This document shows positions 15,898 through 18,106 of a DNA stretch of 18,106 nucleotides, piece by piece (within the stretch, counting starts at the first letter, position 1; every line of letters starts with the position of its first letter). The notes beneath the pieces are model-generated. The model made no database searches and was not told where the DNA came from. It saw nothing but the letters and a program-made list of their open reading frames with translations. The DNA is taken from positions 1-18,106 of the forward strand of contig CAMDAN010000045.1 of assembly GCA_945888535.1 (NCBI GenBank). The letters are read 5' to 3'. The translations under genes were made by a program, and so were the position numbers. This stretch comes from Bordetella parapertussis. GTDB lineage: Bacteria > Pseudomonadota > Gammaproteobacteria > Burkholderiales > Burkholderiaceae_C.

Positions 15898-15914
15898 CCT
15901 TGCGCTAGACGACC

Positions 15915-18014
15915 TTAAGTGGACTTTTCCACTTCGACCGCACAGTCATAAAACGTGGGCGCATGGCCCAAGTCGGTCAAGGATTGACTGGTTAGCTCGT
16001 TGACATTGGTGCCATGCGAGCCTAATTTGCGCCACCAAACGCCTAAGCCATTGACAACGCCAAGACGCGCTCGCGGGCTCACTTCTGCTTTGCAGTGGTA
16101 GTGCCCTCTGTCGTTGAAAACGCGAACCCTATCGCCTGTTTGAATATGACGATGTGCTGCATCGACCTCACTGATTTCAATGTGTGGCTCGCCCTCAATG
16201 TCCCGCAAACTCTTAACGTTCACGAAACTCGAATTCAAAAAATTGCGCGCAGGCGGTGAAATCATTGCCAAAGGAAAATGCGGGTTCGAGTTGGCCGGTT
16301 CGAAATTAGGTACATAGTCTGGCAAACCATCAAGACCCTGCTGGTCAAGGCGGGAACTAAAAAACTCACAGCGTCCAGAAGGTGTGGGAAAGTTGCCGTT
16401 TGCATAGGGAGCGTCTGGGGTGGGTAAGGAGACAAACCCCCGATTCAAGAGTAGGTCGAAATCCACTCTGGAGTCAAAAGCTGCGCGACACAGCGTCACA
16501 TCATCGTCATCAAAACACGCGTCGGTAAAGTCCATGTGTTTGGCGAGAGCACGAAAAATATCGGTGTTTGACTTGGCTTGCCCCAAAGGCGCAATGGCCG
16601 GTTGGTTAAGCAAGATGTCAGTGTGTCCATACGTGGTGTGGACGTCCCAGTGTTCGAGTTGGGTGGTGGCCGGAAGAATGAAGTCAGAGTAGTCAGCGGT
16701 ATCGGTTTGAAAATGCTCTAAGACAACGGTAAACAAGTCCTCACGCGAAAACCCTTGCACCACTTTGCTGGAGTCCGGTGCAACAGCCACCGGATTGCTG
16801 TTGTAAACAATGAGTGCTTCAATCGCTGGGCCAAAATCACTACTTGGTGGTTTTAACAAAGCATCGCCAATTGTGCTCATGTTGATCGTTCGACATGGGA
16901 CGTTGGGTCGCAGATCGGGACGGTGCAGCGCGGAGCGATCGAAGACGTGCGTATTGGAAGACGTTAGCAACAGACCGCCAGCGCGGTGCCTCCATGCGCC
17001 GATAAGTGCAGGTAAGCATGCAATAGCGCGCACCGCATTAGCCCCTCCACGCACACGCTGCATGCCGTAGTTCAACCGAATGGCAGCAGGCTCACCCTTG
17101 CGCATGGCGTCTCCATAATCACTAGCGAGGTCTGTGATTTGTGAAACAAGGATGCCACACACCTCAGCTGCACGCTCAGGAGGCCACTCCAAAGCCCGTA
17201 AGCGCAATGCGTCCCATCCTAAAGTGTGCTTCTCAATGTAATCGTGGTCGAGGCAGTCGGTTGCGATCAATTGGTGCATTAATGCAAAGGCCAATGCGCT
17301 GTCGGTTCCAGGTCGCAGTGCAATATGTTCATGGCATTTTTCTGCCGTTTCCGTTCGACGCGGATCAATGCACACCACCTTGGCACCGTTGCGTTTGGCT
17401 GTTTGAACATGACGCCAAAAATGGAGATTGCTGCCGATCGCATTGCTACCCCAAATCAAAATAAGTTTGGACTCGGCAAAAAACTCCACCCGCATCCCCA
17501 CTTTGGCGCCTAAGGTGTAAATCAAGCCTTCGCCGCCGGCGGAGGCACAAATGGTGCGCTCAAGCTGCGAAGCGCCCAATCGGTTGAAGAAGCGTGAGGC
17601 CATGGATTCGCCTTGAACCAAGCCCATGGTTCCTGCGTAGCTGTAGGGAAGAATGGCTTGCGCTGAGTCAACGCCGCGGCTGGCAATGGATTTCAAGCGA
17701 TCGGTGATGGTGGTTAAAGCGAGCTCCCAAGAGACAGCTTCAAATTGCCCTGAACCTTTAGGACCGGTGCGACGAAGGGGCTGCAATATCCGCTCGGGGT
17801 GGTACGTGCGCTCTGTATAGCGAGATACTTTGGTGCACAGAACGCCAGCGGTTGCGGGATGGTTGGGATTGCCGTGAACTTTGATGGCAACACCCTCTTG
17901 TACCGTGGTGATCAGAGAGCATGTATCTGGGCAGTCATGGGGGCAAGCACCTCGCACGAATTGTGTGCCGAGGTTTGGGACGGGTGCGGTCGGTGGGAGC
18001 AGGGTTTTTGACAT
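15915..18014 (-). CDS. Molybdopterin oxidoreductase, DMSO-reductase superfamily, cytoplasmic, substrate unknown
   Basis: A 699-residue molybdenum (or tungsten) bis-pterin enzyme. An N-terminal 4Fe-4S motif is seen: CPHDCPDTC gives Cys24, Cys28 and Cys32, with Cys60 in GVLCTK and the conserved Lys62 after it. Cys156 in TICASAGGEG sits where relatives carry the Ser, Cys or Sec metal ligand. The catalytic domain has NPVAVAPDS and the DFILPATTQLE block. The C-terminal pterin-dinucleotide domain includes TGDRVRVFNDRGH and ends GHAPTFYDCAVEVEKST. There is no twin-arginine or Sec signal, so it should be cytoplasmic, and no Fe-S or membrane partner gene is visible. It resembles the Bacillus YoaE/YyaE type as I remember it; substrate and electron partner are unknown. 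The start at 18014 gives a long proline-rich lead-in; no strong ribosome site is seen before it. Confidence 0.88.
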   Translation of the reverse strand: MSKTLLPPTAPVPNLGTQFVRGACPHDCPDTCSLITTVQEGVAIKVHGNPNHPATAGVLCTKVSRYTERTYHPERILQPLRRTGPKGSGQFEAVSWELALTTITDRLKSIASRGVDSAQAILPYSYAGTMGLVQGESMASRFFNRLGASQLERTICASAGGEGLIYTLGAKVGMRVEFFAESKLILIWGSNAIGSNLHFWRHVQTAKRNGAKVVCIDPRRTETAEKCHEHIALRPGTDSALAFALMHQLIATDCLDHDYIEKHTLGWDALRLRALEWPPERAAEVCGILVSQITDLASDYGDAMRKGEPAAIRLNYGMQRVRGGANAVRAIACLPALIGAWRHRAGGLLLTSSNTHVFDRSALHRPDLRPNVPCRTINMSTIGDALLKPPSSDFGPAIEALIVYNSNPVAVAPDSSKVVQGFSREDLFTVVLEHFQTDTADYSDFILPATTQLEHWDVHTTYGHTDILLNQPAIAPLGQAKSNTDIFRALAKHMDFTDACFDDDDVTLCRAAFDSRVDFDLLLNRGFVSLPTPDAPYANGNFPTPSGRCEFFSSRLDQQGLDGLPDYVPNFEPANSNPHFPLAMISPPARNFLNSSFVNVKSLRDIEGEPHIEISEVDAAHRHIQTGDRVRVFNDRGHYHCKAEVSPRARLGVVNGLGVWWRKLGSHGTNVNELTSQSLTDLGHAPTFYDCAVEVEKST

Positions 18015-18031
18015 AGTGACAAATTTAACAA

Positions 18032-18044
18032 GCCGATCATCGGC
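18032..18044. promoter_or_regulatory. 13-base palindrome between divergent genes
   Basis: GCCGAT (18032-18037) and ATCGGC (18039-18044) are exact inverted repeats around one base. It lies 17 bases upstream of the molybdoenzyme start and 37 bases upstream of the right-edge gene. It could be an operator for a dimeric regulator or a small hairpin; there is no further evidence. On the + strand a TTGACA occurs at 18008-18013, without a matching -10. Confidence 0.35.
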
Positions 18045-18081
18045 ACAATACAGGTTTTATGGCTGATTTGGGGAATTCGAC

Positions 18082-18106
18082 ATGCACCTGATTGAATCTA
18101 TCGTAA
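18082..18106 (+). CDS. Start of a divergent gene, 3' partial, unidentified
   Basis: ATG at 18082 with GGGGA at 18070-18074 (seven bases upstream) opens a frame reading MHLIESIV to the edge of the window. The good ribosome site, the divergent layout and the absence of other coding here support a real gene. Eight residues are too few for identification; the hydrophobic start would suit a membrane protein, but that is a guess. Confidence 0.4.

Noticed and set aside
15917..15934. Hairpin AAGTGG/CCACTT at the end of the molybdoenzyme gene, as a terminator for the convergent pair
   Set aside because: The stem is only six base pairs, lies inside codons, and has no U-run on either strand.
18008..18013. 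TTGACA as a -35 for the right-edge gene
   Set aside because: No -10-like hexamer lies 16-18 bases downstream, and it overlaps the start codon region of the opposite gene, so it is probably chance.

Overview
The window looks like a chromosomal segment of a betaproteobacterium, most likely Burkholderiales and perhaps Comamonadaceae-like. The ribosomal proteins read like Burkholderiales versions as I remember them (S14 with a GTG start and no zinc cysteines, S8 beginning [20 protein letters not shown]15 beginning MELNGIKPA). By eye the base composition is fairly balanced, lower in G+C than many relatives. No mobile element, CRISPR array or obvious horizontally acquired island was seen.

Region 1 (1-4635) is the 3' part of a glycerol ABC-importer operon on the + strand: the second ATPase (GlpT-like, 5' end outside the window), two permeases (GlpP, GlpQ), a small DUF2160-type membrane protein, and a large periplasmic binding protein (GlpV-like). 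The first cistrons overlap or nearly touch. A perfect 14-bp stem-loop over the DUF2160 stop codon separates them from glpV. glpD (4766-6370), the FAD-dependent glycerol-3-phosphate dehydrogenase, follows after a weak terminator-like hairpin. The genes imply uptake of glycerol and its oxidation to dihydroxyacetone phosphate; the kinase step (GlpK) is not in the window.

Region 2 (about 6371-15267) is the spc/alpha ribosomal supercluster: rplN-rplX-rplE-rpsN-rpsH-rplF-rplR-rpsE-rpmD-rplO-secY-rpmJ-rpsM-rpsK-rpsD-rpoA-rplQ. Two things depart from the usual layout: the S10-operon genes are not upstream (glpD is there instead), and infA is absent between secY and rpmJ. The 200-base gap before rplN holds a probable promoter and two potential leader hairpins, one of which would pair with the rplN ribosome-binding region. 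Four spacers of 73-106 bases in the secY-rplQ half also carry small hairpins.

Region 3 (15268-18106) begins with an initiator tRNA-fMet just after rplQ, with a very clear intrinsic terminator 25 bases past it. A DUF2721 membrane protein gene starts only 15 bases beyond that terminator. Convergent to it is a 699-residue cytoplasmic molybdopterin oxidoreductase of unknown substrate. A divergent gene of which only eight codons are visible begins at the right edge, and a 13-base palindrome lies between the two divergent starts.

Overall this is mostly housekeeping sequence. I found no convincing undescribed multi-gene system. The better leads are the conserved small membrane protein in the glycerol importer operon, the glpV-proximal hairpin, the rplN leader, the terminator placed directly against the DUF2721 start, and the orphan molybdoenzyme.
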